Part shown: piece after piece, positions 13,210-25,961 of the stretch
Numbering within the stretch: position 1 is the first letter of the stretch
Layout of the letters: every line of letters begins with the position of its first letter
NCBI GenBank assembly: GCA_026929865.2
Contig: CM049413.1
Span: 17,817,001-17,881,000, forward strand
Origin: Hyperoplus lanceolatus
Taxonomy: Eukaryota > Chordata > Actinopteri > Uranoscopiformes > Ammodytidae
DNA length: 64,000 nucleotides
Direction: 5' to 3'
Made by a program: the position numbers and the translations under genes
The notes under the pieces: generated by a model
Told to the model about the DNA's origin: nothing
The model's input: only the letters and a program-made list of their open reading frames with translations
Database searches by the model: none

Positions 13210-13890
13210 AACCTGCTACACTCCACTCACCTGTCTGAAACTCTGTCTGCTGAACACCAGATCCCTCAGTAATAAAGCCCTTCTCATATCCGACTTTATT
13301 GTTGACCAGAACCTAGACATTCTCTGCCTCACTGAGACCTGGCAACAACCAAATGATTACTCCCATCTTAATGAGGCTGTCCCACCAGGTTTTTCTTTTA
13401 TTAATAAACCCCGGGTCACTGGGAGGGGGGGTGGCCTCGCTCTCCTCCACTGTGATAACATCAAAGTCACCACTGTCACAGTCCCCCATCACTCCTCCTT
13501 TGAATGTTTAGCTGTAAAACTCACAGGCCCCAAACCCACTGTCATTGTCACCATCTACAGACCACCAAAACCCTCTGCCATTTTCCTCAACAAATTCCCA
13601 TCACTACTCACATCTGTATGTGCAATGTCCCCCACTGTTATCCTCCTTGGTGATTTCAACATCCACATTGACAATCCATCCTGTACTTTTGTAATGACTT
13701 CTCATCACTTCTGGACTGTCTTGGTATCTCACAACATGTCAACCTCCCAACCCATAACAAAGGTCACATTCTGGATTTAATCTGATGCACTGACATCACT
13801 CCCAGTAACCTTGATGTCATTGATTTCCCCATCTCCGACCACAAAGCTGTACTTTTTGACATTCACACCCAACCACGCAAAGCAAAGGAA
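13210..13890 (+). pseudogene. L2 LINE endonuclease domain
   Basis: Translation gives LCLLNTRSLSNK (catalytic Asn region), DILCLTETW (catalytic Glu), GRGGGLALL, VTIYRPPKPS, LLGDFNIHID (Asp and Asn pair) and, in a shifted frame, SDHKAVLFDI (Asp-His). This order is that of the APE-like endonucleases of L2/CR1-group LINEs, which nick target DNA. A frameshift lies between the GDFNIH box and about 13770. The open frame here appears to start at 13013, but that ATG lies in the end of the inserted Tc1 element and is not a LINE start. Confidence 0.85.
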
Positions 13891-13989
13891 CAACGGACCA
13901 TCTCCTTCAGAAACATCAAATCAACACCACAGACCTCTCCACCCTGATCAGCTCCTACCCCAACCCTCCCCCAGCATCCTCCCTGACTG

Positions 13990-15665
13990 ACCTGGTGACT
14001 CACTACAACAACTGCCTCTCCTCTTCCCTCACCACCCTGGCCACCCTGAAAACCCGCTCAGTCTCATTCACCCACACTGCTCCATGGTTCACTCCTCATC
14101 TCCGCCAGCTCAAAGCCACTGGCCGTCAACTGGAGCGACTCTACAATAAGACTGGACTCACTGTACACCGCCAAATGTATTCGGACCACCTCCATCACTA
14201 CAAGAATGCCCTCACCACTGCCAAAACCTCATACTACTCCAACCTCATCAACACTGGTACAGGTTACAGCAGAGTCCTCTTCTCAACAGTCAGCCACTTA
14301 CTTTAGCCTCCTAAAACCCTCCCTCCAGACATTTCCACCACCCAGTGCACTGCGTTCCTGGACTTCTTCCGCTCAAAAATCAACACCATTCACCAACAAC
14401 TGGCCACATCTAGCACCCCCTCTGATGACCCACCCTGGATGATCACCAATGGCCAACCTCTCATCAGCTCCCTCTCTGACTTCACCCCAGTAACAGAACA
14501 GACCGTCTCTGAACTCATCCGCAAATCCAAAACCACCACCTGTGAGCTCGATCCTCTTCCCACCTCCCCTGTCAAAGCATGTCTACCGTCCATCTCCCCC
14601 ATGATCACCAACATAATTAACTCTTCCCGCACTACTGGTAATGTACCCCCCACCCTCAAGCTGGCTGCCATCACTCCCATCCTGAAAAAAACCTGGTGCT
14701 GACCCAACCGACCTCAACCACTACCGGCCCATCTCCAATCTCACTTTCATCTCCAAAACACTTGAAAGGGTGGTTGCCGCACAACTACAGTCCCACCTTG
14801 ACACAAACAATCTCCACGAACCGTTCCAATCTGGCTTCCGACCAAAACACAGCACTGAAACAGCCCTAGTCAAAATAACCAACGACCTCCTCCGTGCAGC
14901 CGACTCTGGACTACTCACCATACTCATCCTCCTCGATCTCAGCGCAGAATTCGACACCATCTCCCACCCTCTGCTCCTGGACCGCCTGGCTGGCATTGGG
15001 ATCACTGGTGCTGCACTCTCCTGGTTCACATCCTACCTCACCGGCCGTCAACAATTTGTTCAGCTGAGCAAACACAAGTCTGGGTGTTCGGGTGTCTCAC
15101 TGGGTGTCCCCCAGGGGTCAGTCTTGGGTCCACTCCTGTTCACCACTTACCTCCTCCCGCTGGGCACACTCCTCCGTGACCATGGGGTCCATTTTCACTG
15201 CTATGCCGACAACACACAGGTCTACATCTCCACCAAACCCACCGCTGCCATCCCCCCCACCTCCCTCATCACCTGCCTGGAAGACATCCGGAGCTGGATG
15301 AGCAGGAACTTCCTAAAACTCAACGCAAACAAGACCGAAGCCCTGCTCATCGGCTCCAAATCCACCCTCACCAAATCACAACACACCCCAGCTCCACTCA
15401 TACACATCAATGGATTCCCAGTACCCTTCTCCTCCAAAGTTAAGAGCCTCGGCGTCATCCTGGACAAGACTACACTCCCTCCCGCTCCCTCCGCTCATCC
15501 TCTGCTGGACTACTATCCATCCCCACATCACGCCTCAGCACAATGGGTGCCCGGTCATTCAGCTGTTCAGCACCTAGGCTCTGGAACTCCCTCCCCCCAC
15601 ACATAAAACAGTCAGACACCATTACAACCTTCAAGTCACAACTCAAAACTCACCTGTTCAAACTC
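13990..15665 (+). pseudogene. L2 LINE reverse transcriptase and C-terminal region
   Basis: The region before the reverse transcriptase (14000-14690) is recognisable in several frames. From 14700 it reads YRPISNL, SGFRPKHSTETALVK, LLDLSAEFDTISHPLLL (first catalytic Asp), GVPQGSVLGPLLF and HCYADNTQVYIS, where the usual YADD is YADN because the second aspartate codon reads AAC. After VILDKTT at about 15470 the C-terminal motif continues abruptly as a serine-rich piece ending in LWNSLPPHI and KTHLFKLAHNI in another frame, so a segment of the C-terminal domain is missing. The longest open part is 14770-15606. Confidence 0.85.
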
Positions 15666-15825
15666 GCACACAACATATAACTGGTCCCTGTCCTGATTGT
15701 TTGTTTGTTTTGTTTTGTTGTTTTTTTCCCACAATGTCTTGTTCTAATGATTTTATGATGATTTTATGCTCTGTAAGGTGACCTTGGGTGCCTTGAAAGG
15801 CGCCTATTAATTAAATGTATTATTA

Positions 15826-15856
<31 letters not shown>

Positions 15857-16084
15857 ACACATCCATAAAGCCCTCGGCCTCTTTCCCCTGCTTCTTTCTT
15901 TACTCTTTAATCCCGTGCGGGCCGTGTCAGCAAGCTACAGGTGCAGCTCCGCTATCGTCTCACCTCTTTTGCACCGGGTCAAAGGGCAATATAGAAGTGT
16001 GATTAATTTGCGTTAATTTTTTTAATCGCGTTAATTTTTCTGTGATTAATTAATCGAAATTAATGTGTTAATTTGACAGCCCTA

Positions 16085-19000
16085 ATATATATATATACAC
16101 TCACACACACACAGTATAGGAGTCAGGAGTAAAATCTGGATCTAAGCTTTATTTGAGGTCACTACGTCCTATCACTCTCTTTCTTTCAAACATCTGCTGT
16201 ACTTCAGTGGTAAATGGGTATGTCTATAATTGGTCCTTGGGGGTGAATGAACATAGTTGTAAGTCAATATTGCATCAAAATAAATCCTATTTTCTTAACA
16301 GTTGGTAGGAGGATTACAGTTTACTCTACTCACCCCTAACCTTAACCACAGCTAGAATCTCAGTTGCACACTTCTTGTTTTCAGGGGGTCACGTCTCTGG
16401 CCTGGCGTCTGAGAATAGAGTTTTCTTTTTGCTTTTCCTGAGAAGGGTTTTTATCATGATATAAGCTGTTTTGTACCTCTGAGACAAGCAGGTCCAAGGG
16501 AAATCACATTCTGTGGATTGGTTTCAAATCTGCCCAGCTCCTCAGGCAATAAAAATTACATAGATCAGCCAGATGGTAGCACCGGAAGAAAACTTGTTTT
16601 AAAGAACTAGACAAGGTGACCATTTGTATTGCATTAAAATGGCCTTTAATTGACATTGGCCAACATTCAGTATCATACTTAATATTTGGAGGGTTGTTGA
16701 GAGACTCAAGGTCAAAGTTGCAGTTCCCTATACAGGTAGGATTCCATACATCTGCCAATTTACAGTGTTCTTGATAGTAGTCCCAACTTTTCACTTCTTA
16801 TAGAACTCAGAGGGACATTCATTTTAGGCAGGGAAACAATCACAACCATGCCATCAGCATCTTGTGGTCCATTCTTTGTAGATGTACAAACATTTATGTA
16901 AGGGTTATTCCCTGTACGATTAGTGAGTGTCTAGGGGATCAGACAGCAAACCTCTACAACAGATTTGAGTTAAAATGATGGGATTGAGCAGGATAGCATC
17001 TCTAATCAGCAGCTGACAGTTTTAATCATGCCTAACTGAAACATGATCACAAACATGCACTTTAACGATAACATTATGCTAATGTACAGGTTCAACATTG
17101 TAATTTTGGTTTCTACTACAAACTGTTTTCTTGGTGAAGTCTCCACAAAATCTTTCATATTTTTTTATTTAATTTCAAAAAGCCCAGTCCTCTATGATTG
17201 TCCCTGAATCTAACTGGGGTATCCGGGGATGTGCTTCTTATCACAGGTGGAGGTGGAGGGTGATAATGAGGCTGCTTGGCTTCTCACCTTATGACGTTAT
17301 AAGGGGAGAGAAATCTGACTGGGGTTTTGGAACACAGGTTTTCAGAACGGTGCAGGTAGATTACAGATTAAAAAATAAGAGAGGGTTGTTTTTTCTTATT
17401 CTTTGGGAGTCACTTAACCGGGGACCCATATTTATGTTGAAACACCATGAAAAAGTTAATTATGCACATTAGGTGACCTTAACATCTACTGATGAATGGC
17501 CTTACCTGCATAAATCTTCTTTAAACATTCTCTGAAGCAAAGCTGCCCTCTCCTTTCCCTATGGTTGTTAAATGATGTGCCCTGTAGATTGACTGCAGGG
17601 CCACCTGGGAACTGCTTGCTCTGTGAGAACTCTTGGTAATGATATTCTTCCATTTAGCTCACTTATCACACCTAAATTAAATTTGGGAAGTGTAAGGGAG
17701 TGCAGAAAACTGAGAAAATGAACTGCATTTATGGAGCTCTGAGTGGTATACATAGTTCCTCACAGTATTTCCTCAAGCAATCTTTCATTTTAATTGGGTA
17801 ACTATAGGGCCTTAATGAGCTTTAATGTTGTGAATGGCTCTGCTGGCTCAAGCTCCACTCAGCTGTCATGTGCACGTGGGACAAGGTTTATCTCCCACTT
17901 CAAACTGTTTATGTCACCTTCAGAGAGCTTTTAAACTCATATTCTATATTTCATAATGTACTAACTAAAGGGTGAATCAGCACTGAGTCACAGTGGGTAG
18001 AAAATGCTGCTGCACCACTTTATGTGGGTTGCATATTCTCAAACGCATGTTGGATGGTATCAGAGGTGGCATCCTGTCTCTGATTGATGACAGCAAAACC
18101 TGAGGTGACATTATTATGTACAGGGATTTGTCCAGAAGTGAAGCATGGTTTAAAGTTTGGCCATTTTAGCAATAGTATCAAGCTTTTTGTTTGCAGATCA
18201 GTTTTTAAAAATGCAGGGAAGGAATGGACACTAATAAGACTAAGTCACATGTGAAGTGGTAAGATGTGATATAAATTCAACAGATTTGGATGAGATGGTT
18301 TGCAGGGCTTATTCACACTGGAGACATGCAACCTTTGCTTCCATAGGACTCTGTTGCAGACTATCACTCCTGGTTTCAGTTGTAGCATTGTAGAAATATT
18401 TTTGGCTACACTATTTTGACTTGAAATTATGTTTTCTGATTCAGTTAAACAACTTTCCACGTTATGTAAATGGCTCAAGATTATGGCAAAACATGGTGCT
18501 GATGCATAGACAGGCTGACTGCCGTGCTCTTACTGATTATTTAAGGGTAAAGGAATTGTTTCTCACAAAGCAGGATGTCCTCATGGTCATTTGAATACAC
18601 AAAGCAAGACCACCTTTAATCCAGGAATACATCTCTATTTCATTGCAAATATGCACATATTCTATGAAACTTTCTCCCTCATTATGCAAATGTGTGTCAC
18701 CAACACTCAACAACTTGCTCTTTTCCCTTTTTCATAAAACATTTTTTGGTTAAAATCCTGAACATTATGCAAAAAGAGAGGTTAGTGAACTATAAACAAG
18801 AAGCCTCTGTTCCATAAGTCAAATCCTGCCTGGGCACATTGTATCATGTCTGCAAGTGGCATAATATTCCTTAAGATAACAAGATTTTTCCTTTAGGTAA
18901 CACGATCTCAAAGGTTTCACAGTGAGTCAGTGTTGATGGTATGAATACTTACCATTGTTATCATCTATATAGCCAGAGTGTGACAGCCTATGTTTCTGTG

Positions 19001-19740
19001 GTTGGTCTTGCCTCTCCAATTCCTCACTATACTACCTGTCATCCTGTTTGATAATGGAAAACATGAACTACTTGATTAAGCTAAGCTACACAAATGACAT
19101 TCAAATAACTCCTGCTAAGGCATTTTCACATTTCAAATACAGGAGAAAAAAATACTTGCCTTTTTTTTGCAATTTGTTATCACTGCTGTGTACGCCAGCA
19201 GTCAATTACATTCAAATAAGTGCTGCAATTTTCTTTTTAAGGATGCATTTCTCTCTTAAAGTGAAGCTTGATTTGATTAAAATCGCAAATCAAACCACAA
19301 ACGCAATATCTGTCAGAAAAAGCGCAACTACAGTACATATTATCTCCAAATAGTTCAGTGCTAATTTAGACCAATACAGATTTTGTGGAGATATTAATAT
19401 TTCCTCTCATGTCTCCAATGGTTTGATCCTGGCTATGTTTTTTGCTCTCAGTACGTGATGTGCAGTCTGAATCTGAGTGTCTTTTTGTTAATAAAGGAGG
19501 AAGTGCTGTGTCTGCACAGGCCTTTTGATACTTGCTGTAGGCAACTCCCTCTCCTGGGTGAGGCATTAATAATATAGAGGAAGATCCAAGTGGAGAGGGA
19601 GCAAATGTGTCAGTGTTTAGACTTTGAGCAGATCTGTGGTGATGATACCACCCACTGCATTGCAACCACACTTACTGTTCCCCTGTCACCAAGCAGCCCC
19701 AGTCAAGTCTCCTATCACTCTGATAGAAGACTGGACTGAC
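16085..19740. other. Intergenic, no gene seen
   Basis: Begins with the rest of the TA/CA tract (to about 16112), then AT-rich single-copy-looking DNA. ORFs reach about 100 codons without domain-like content. Confidence 0.5.
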
Positions 19741-19962
19741 ATTATATAGCCTGGTCCTACCAGACCATCATACAACATTTAATTTGTACAGAAGGTCTGG
19801 AATCGCTCAATTGACAAACGTTAACTCACTTGAAGGCGGGTGTCTGTTGAAGTTTTAAACTATTGGATCTGTCCAGTGCCTCTCTGGATCTGCCAACCAA
19901 TCGCATAATGTTTGGTCGTGACATATGTCATGTGCTGGCTTCTGAGCTAACCTCAGAACGAC
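19740..19962. repeat. Possible interspersed-repeat fragment
   Basis: The stretch starting AGCCTGGTCCTACCAGACCA and running to CGCATAATGTTTGGTCGTG resembles a repeat I have seen in fish genomes, but I cannot name it. It directly abuts the left side of the MITE copy at about 19963. This is judged from memory and needs a repeat-library search. Confidence 0.3.
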
Positions 19963-20829
19963 CAACCTCAGACGCACTGCTGAGGTGCGTCGGAGGCACG
20001 TCTGCAGCGACGCTCCCCTTCACCTCAGGAGGCTCGCCTATTTTTTTTCTGAGAACAGCGCGTCTCTCTCGCGTCTCTGTGCTTTAACTGATAGAGAAAC
20101 ACTCTGACAGTCATAGCAGCAGCATTCACTCTAGTTACACGTTTACCCGGTGTGTTTATTTCAAAATAAAACATCCCTCAGTCGTATACGCGAATAATCC
20201 CTTTATTTCACGATTTAATTGTGCAATCAAAATCCGAGGGATTTAAAACCTAATTTTCAATTAGTTCTGGCATTTCATTTTTGGATAAATTACACATATA
20301 GAGATCCAATATAGTGAAGAAATAAAAAAGATCATGATGAGCGCAACAGTTTTCCGTTGCTCTATCTGTGTCTACGGCCTTCTTCTTCCCCCGACCCCCC
20401 CCCCCCCTCTCTCTCTCTCTCCCGTATAAATCAGTAAAGTGATTTTTGAAATACTCTGCTGAGAGTCATGTTGACTTCTTACTGGCAGCTTTCGCTGTAG
20501 TTTCACCATTTCCTGGTGTGTCCCCTTCAAAATAAAACTTCCAACAAGCGAAAACATGGCAAAAAAAAGAAAGAAAATGGCAATGGGGCGCACGGATTAC
20601 TGTCCAGACTCAATATAAATCATATGCATCATAGATGACATGAAATAACTTCATTGTTAATGGGAATTATCTATGAAAACTCTATGTAGAAAGACAGGGC
20701 TTTTAGAAGCAGCGCTGCAGCAGCAGCTGCTGAGACGTTGCATGTGTGTCCGAGAAAAGTCCGAGAGAGGCAGCAGTAGGGTAACGCGACGCGCTCCAGA
20801 GGTAGACGCAGGATGTGTGTGGGGGCCGT
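19963..20829 (-). mobile_element. MITE copy 1 (longer form), inverse to copy 2 at 28766-29390
   Basis: The right end (GGATGTGTGTGGGGGCCGT, ending 20829) matches the terminal sequence of the copy at 28766-29390, in reverse. The two share long stretches: the CCAACCTCAGACGCACTGCT block, the CTTTAACTGATAGAGAAA block, the GGGGCGCACGGATTACTGTC block and the CAGCAGCTGCTGAGACGT block. This copy has about 370 bp (20090-20450) that copy 2 lacks, and its own left terminus seems lost or replaced at 19963. A short C/CT run (20393-20420) lies inside. Superfamily not assigned. Confidence 0.7.
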
Positions 20830-23800
20830 GAGAATATACTGCAGGCCCAGACTGACTACTGAAGGGAAATGAAAATTGAGCGGAAGTACGTAGGCGGGCA
20901 GTGCGAGGCTAGTCATTTTAGTCAGTCCTGCTGAAATTAAGTTTGCTTATTTCGGAAAAAGATGTGCCTTTTCCGTTATTTTCATCAATTAACCCACCAA
21001 TTTTAGGATACAGTATACCAGAAACTTTGTGGTTTGCACACTTTCCCAAGCGAGACAATTTACAAATATTTGAAAACCAGACAGCGAGTCTACAACTTAA
21101 ACTAGAATTTGGTAAAACAAAATAATAATCTATACTGATATTGGTACTGTATCTCCTATCATCGTGTTTTATTTTTGTAATGCACATAAAAACTGGGGCT
21201 GCATAATATATCAAACATTTATTGTCAGTGATTTGAATTTAATTGAATTATAAGTCATAACGTGAAGGTTGATTTTTCCTGCAAATAATAATAATGAGGA
21301 TATGGACTAAACAGCAGTTAAGTTTTCTCATGGAGAAGGATCTGTATTTGTTGAGGTATAGCACTGAGCCAAGAAAGGTGGAACATGTCTCAATTCCCTT
21401 GATGGACTGTTATTGTTTCATTGTTCTTCTTAGAAGTTATATTTCATAGTTTTGCCTCTATGGTGTAATGTTGTTCAAACTAATCTTTTTTTTGTTCATA
21501 GATTCAGATTGTGTGATTGAGGATCCACTTTATGTAAGCATGAGTGTTTTCAAGCTCTCTTTTGAATGTGTGCTTTGCATTTCTTTGAGTTTTGTCTCAT
21601 AGCTGCAACATTAGTTACTGATTCAAACAAAACATTTTGGGTGACGTTTTGGAAAACCAAAAGCTTGGAAAGTGTCAAACACTATGTGTTTCTTAAAAAT
21701 GGTTTGCATGTGTTTCATCTTGTTTGTTCGTGACTATGCAAGTGTACACATTTTGCTTGTGCACACTTTCATTTGCTCGATATTTTGAATGAGTGTAGCT
21801 GGGTTGCACAAGCTCTATGATATGCCAGTCATGGATGGGATCGTTAGAGACTTCAAAGTGGCTGAAAGTAGCTCAGACTCAGCCTCAGTCTTTAAGCAGG
21901 CAGGTTTCTCTGACAGGCCTCTTTAAACACTTAATCCTGTTAATTCAGAATGTAAGTCTGTTTTCTGCACAATTCTCATCCACAACTAGGAGCTCAGCCT
22001 ATACTGAGTTTCTCTGAGACAAGTTTAGATGGAAAGTCTTCACAAGGAACATTACCTTTGTCCCTGTGAGTGTGTTTTGGGCATAATTTTGGATGTGGCT
22101 CTGTGGCCTTTTTACAGTAATAAAGGGTATAGGCAGAATAGGCATTGTACACGTTCAAGTCACGATTATTCCTGGCCAAAATAATTCCCGAATGTTCTCA
22201 AAACGTTTAAACGTGTCTCTAAAGCAAGATGGAATAAATTAATCCTAAAACAATTTAAGATCTGTGATTTGATTTCAGCTCATGAATTATTTAGACAAAA
22301 ACAAAAGTGTATTTCTCTTCAGTGTAGAACAATTTTCTATCCATAGTCAGAATGTGAGCAGCCCCCTCTGTCTGACTGGCCTCTCATTAAAAGTGGTTTA
22401 CCAGGTTCATCAATCGTTCTGTCCATAGACAGTATTTAAATGCTCCGGTCCTTGCGATGTGTCAACGCACGTTATGTAAAACAACATATTTATGTGTGGC
22501 GTCGTCCTAGCCCTACAAACAATATTAAAGAATGAACATATTTGTGGGGTATACAATTGGCAAGCAAAGCCTTCAGGCTTGGTGACTGTAGAACTGTAGG
22601 TTAGCGCGCTAGGTAGCTTTTTCAAGTCATCTGTTAGGATGTTCACAGTTATCCAGAATTATGATTATCCCAATAATATTAATTCACCATGATCAAAATT
22701 TTGAGTGATATTTATAGCAATTCCTAATGTGCATACTCTCATACCTAGCGTGGAATGACAGTGACAGAGGTAACATGATGAACTGGCAGTTCTGTTTAAA
22801 GCCATGTGTGATGAACAATTAAACAATATCTAGCAATGCTTTGAAGCTTCCAATTTCTTAGTGGTACATTTAAACGATTAATTTCATAAAGGTATAAAAA
22901 CAGTTTTCATTGTTTGTCTCATCAAAAGTTAGGGAGGGGGGAATTAATACATGATACTTTACCATTTGTAGTTTCAGCTCGCTTCCTGTAAAGCACACCA
23001 TGAAGTTTGGTGAAAATATAGTAGGATAAACTTTTTATCTGTTCACAACCCATTCTTGTTGTTTTTGTCTGGACTGTTTCTATATGGTGCTTCACAAATT
23101 GTTTTGAAAAAAAAAACTATATATAAGAGGAGAAGACATGTGTTTTGTGTGTGCCCTCCAACATGTATTATTTTTTTGTTCCATTCCACCCAAGATGCAG
23201 CTCGCCTCTCTCCACCAAGGGTATTTCTTAACTGTATCACAGCTGCCCCTGCCATGAGTTATGGCGCACGGTGATTCATTGAGCGATTCTGATGAGGTTA
23301 TGAGCGAGCCAAGGACAAAGTTATCGCTCCTCTCCCCAACCGAAACACTGAGTTTATTAGCCTTCCAAGCAATAGACCTCTCTCTTTTTTAAATCTAATC
23401 CTTCACTCCTGCGCATCACATAGCCACTTCATACATACACCACATGTATTGGTTGGTAGAATACGTTACGTTGTAGGGAGGTAGAGGAGGGGGACAAAAT
23501 AATGTAAATAGGAAAAATCCATTACACTGCTGCCTTGACTCATGGAGCCTATATAGTGTAATTCATCCTGAAGCTTGTTCAACTCAAAATGGCCTTATTT
23601 ACAGAGTTCCATTACAACAATAGGATGAAAATAGAGAGAGAGCGAGAGAGAGAGAGAGAGCGAGGGGGATTGAAAGAGAGGTACTGCGAGTCGCTGTGTG
23701 TGTGCTTGAGATTCATGGGGAATCATGTCGAGGGTGTGTAATTTAATGACTGGAATGGTGTACTCCACCATTATTCCACCAGAACCGAGGGGCAGAGAGA

Positions 23801-24415
23801 AAGGGACAAAGGAAGAACAGTACATGGACGTTACAGGCTGATGGATGGATAGATGGATGGATCGAATGTGATGTCCCCAATCTGATAAATGTCCTAACCT
23901 GGCTACGTTTGTAGACATGCATTTTTTTTGTATCACATATACACGCGAACAAGACCAACAGTGGACTGTTGGCCTACATCAACCAAGTGTCTAATTCTGG
24001 TCATTTAAAAAATACAAGTTTATCTGATACAATTCCCCTTGTTAGCCTTTTTTCATGAGGGGCACAATGAACACACACTGTCCGTTGATATATTAGCCAG
24101 CCACCCTTCTAAGGCCTGGGCTGAAGGTTGTGAAGGAAATACAGTGTGGGAGCTGAACCGCAGGAAAGATGACCTGTAGGTGTTCTGTTTACTGTTGGAG
24201 GTACCATTCGGTTCTCTCAGGACAATCTTAACTCTGCTCTCTGGATTTTATGTACTGGGACTAGTGGATGTGGAACTGGTGTTGGTGAGCTGGTTTGAAT
24301 TTATGCCAGACACTACACCTTTGACTTTGCTTCGGGTTTTTGAAAACTGTAAACGAGCAAATAGTTATTCCAAAAAACAGTTTTTAGTGAAGGCCTACTA
24401 CTACACCATTTTTAA
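20830..24415. other. Intergenic, no gene seen
   Basis: AT-rich DNA with a GA-rich simple repeat (23630-23664) and short ATGGATGG runs near 23840. No recognisable gene. Confidence 0.5.
23630..23664. repeat. (GA)n microsatellite
   Basis: A GA run with two GC interruptions. Confidence 0.85.
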
Positions 24416-25212
24416 AGGGTGCTCCAAGGAACTTTCACTTTGTGTTATTTCTCGCACCCCCTTTGGACAAAAGTGGTAGTATTTTTACTATGCCAGCTGT
24501 TGTTCCTGGGTGAGTGTACCCATGACAAAGGCATTAAGAAAAAAACTATACAAATAGTCTTCTTTTCACTGATGGTCTCGTTTTCTGTGTATGGTATAAA
24601 AGGTATAGAAGGTATGAAGTTGCGCTATGATATGGATTTTGACTCTACCGTGTCACCGGTATAGCAGTTATAAAGCAGTGATGAGCGCCACCACACAATG
24701 AATGCAGGCGGCTGCTGCGTCATCGTCAGCCTGCACGTGCCCAATACACCCATCACAATGCTGCTAGATCCCATGTCATTCAAAAAAATAAATTGTAGTG
24801 TTGGCCAGAACACCACCAAAACACTGCCCAAAATGTCAGAATATGAAGCATGAGACGATGAGAGGAGGAGTAAGGATTTATCCCTGTGTATTTCCTTCTT
24901 TAACATGCACAGCGGCATACAGATCCCAGGAAAAAGAACAATAGCAATACTCCGCTCGTGATGACATGTTAAACAGCTGTTGTGTGCAAATTGCGGCCTT
25001 TTGATAACGTGCATAAATTATTACTTATTACAGCGATCGGGAAACTCCATGTAGGCCTACCCACTCACACAGGCGTTGCAAAACAAACTCAGGGAAAGCA
25101 CGTTTCAACCGTGGAATGATAGTTTACTGCGGCAATTTGCACGCTCACACAACTGGGGGTGAAAGAAAAATTACACTGTTTCAGAAACATTTAAAAGTTC
25201 CTCGTAGCACCT
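24416..25212. mobile_element. MITE flanked by TTAA (about 0.8 kb)
   Basis: The left end AGGGTGCTCCAAGGAACTTT and the right end (reverse complement AGGTGCTACGAGGAACTTTT) are imperfect inverted repeats of about 22 bp. TTAA lies on both sides (24412-24415 and 25213-25216). TTAA is the target of piggyBac elements, so that superfamily is a candidate, but the end sequence is not decisive. No transposase. Confidence 0.6.
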
Positions 25213-25773
25213 TTAAGCCCGATAATATGATTATTATACTAAGCTTAATAACTGTCACGTCAACTTTAATATCCAGATCTAATAAGTATATGCCGTATTG
25301 GGTGATAGGAACTTTTAAAAACAAAATTATAATATTGATCCCCTCTCTTATTATAGATTTTGGAACATGGTGAACCAATCAGGATTCATTAACCAAACAG
25401 TTTATTCTAGATTATCAACAAGTGTATTTGGTAAAGTTGACTAGTGTTACTATAACTGTTAACTGCAGTCACAGCTACAGAAATAAATTATATGATTATA
25501 TATAGTGCAAAGGGCTCCATTGTTACTTGAGGCAGAAGTATAAATCCAGCTATGGTCAAATTAATTTCAAAACTACGAAATAGCATGGTTATAAAATGAT
25601 GTAATTTCAGAACTATGCTGTCAGTGCATTGACCCTAAAAGCGTAAGAGGACCAGTAGACTTAATTAAAGTGTCACAACAGACAGCTCACACCACAGTAT
25701 GCTGACAAAACCACTATACCATGTTAGAAGCCAGGGAAGAGAGCATTTTGTGTCTGTATTCACACACATGCAT

Positions 25774-25777
<4 letters not shown>

Positions 25778-25805
<28 letters not shown>
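25778..25805. repeat. (CA)n microsatellite
   Basis: About 28 bp of CA repeat. Confidence 0.93.
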
Positions 25806-25865
25806 TGGAAATGACTTATCACACATATTTCACCATTAGGATACAGTCAGACCGTGCACATAACA

Positions 25866-25868
<3 letters not shown>

Positions 25869-25959
<91 letters not shown>
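25869..25959. repeat. (CA)n microsatellite
   Basis: About 91 bp of pure CA repeat. Confidence 0.96.

Positions 25960-25961
<2 letters not shown>

Larger units (their letters stand above)
10664..15853 (+). mobile_element. L2-type LINE, nearly full length, interrupted by a Tc1 element
   Basis: A 5' region (10664 to about 13060, including the Tc1 insert) precedes an apurinic-type endonuclease and a reverse transcriptase. The 3' end has GAAAGGCGCCTATTAA and then an (ATT)n tail (about 15823-15853), the L2-style tail. ATAACAC lies on both sides (10657-10663 and 15854-15860), a possible 7-bp target duplication, though its first bases resemble the tail. Without the Tc1 insert the LINE is about 3.6 kb. 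It is dead: the endonuclease frame shifts near 13.7 kb, the reverse-transcriptase box reads YADN instead of YADD, and the region between the reverse transcriptase and the C-terminus looks deleted near 15470. Confidence 0.85.
8245..16084. mobile_element. hAT-like MITE, split by an LTR fossil and a LINE
   Basis: The left end is TAGAGCTGTCAAG and the right end is TTGACAGCCCTA; they are inverted copies with about one mismatch in 12. The TAG-G-TG terminal pattern is typical of hAT elements. Subterminal regions on both sides are built from GATTAATTAATC-type words (10106-10170 and about 16000-16070). ATATATAT flanks both sides (8237-8244 and 16085-16092), fitting an 8-bp duplication, but it lies in a TA repeat so this is weak support. 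Removing the two inserts leaves 8245-8257, about 10106-10663 and about 15861-16084, roughly 0.8 kb in all, which is MITE size. No transposase sequence belongs to it. Confidence 0.8.
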
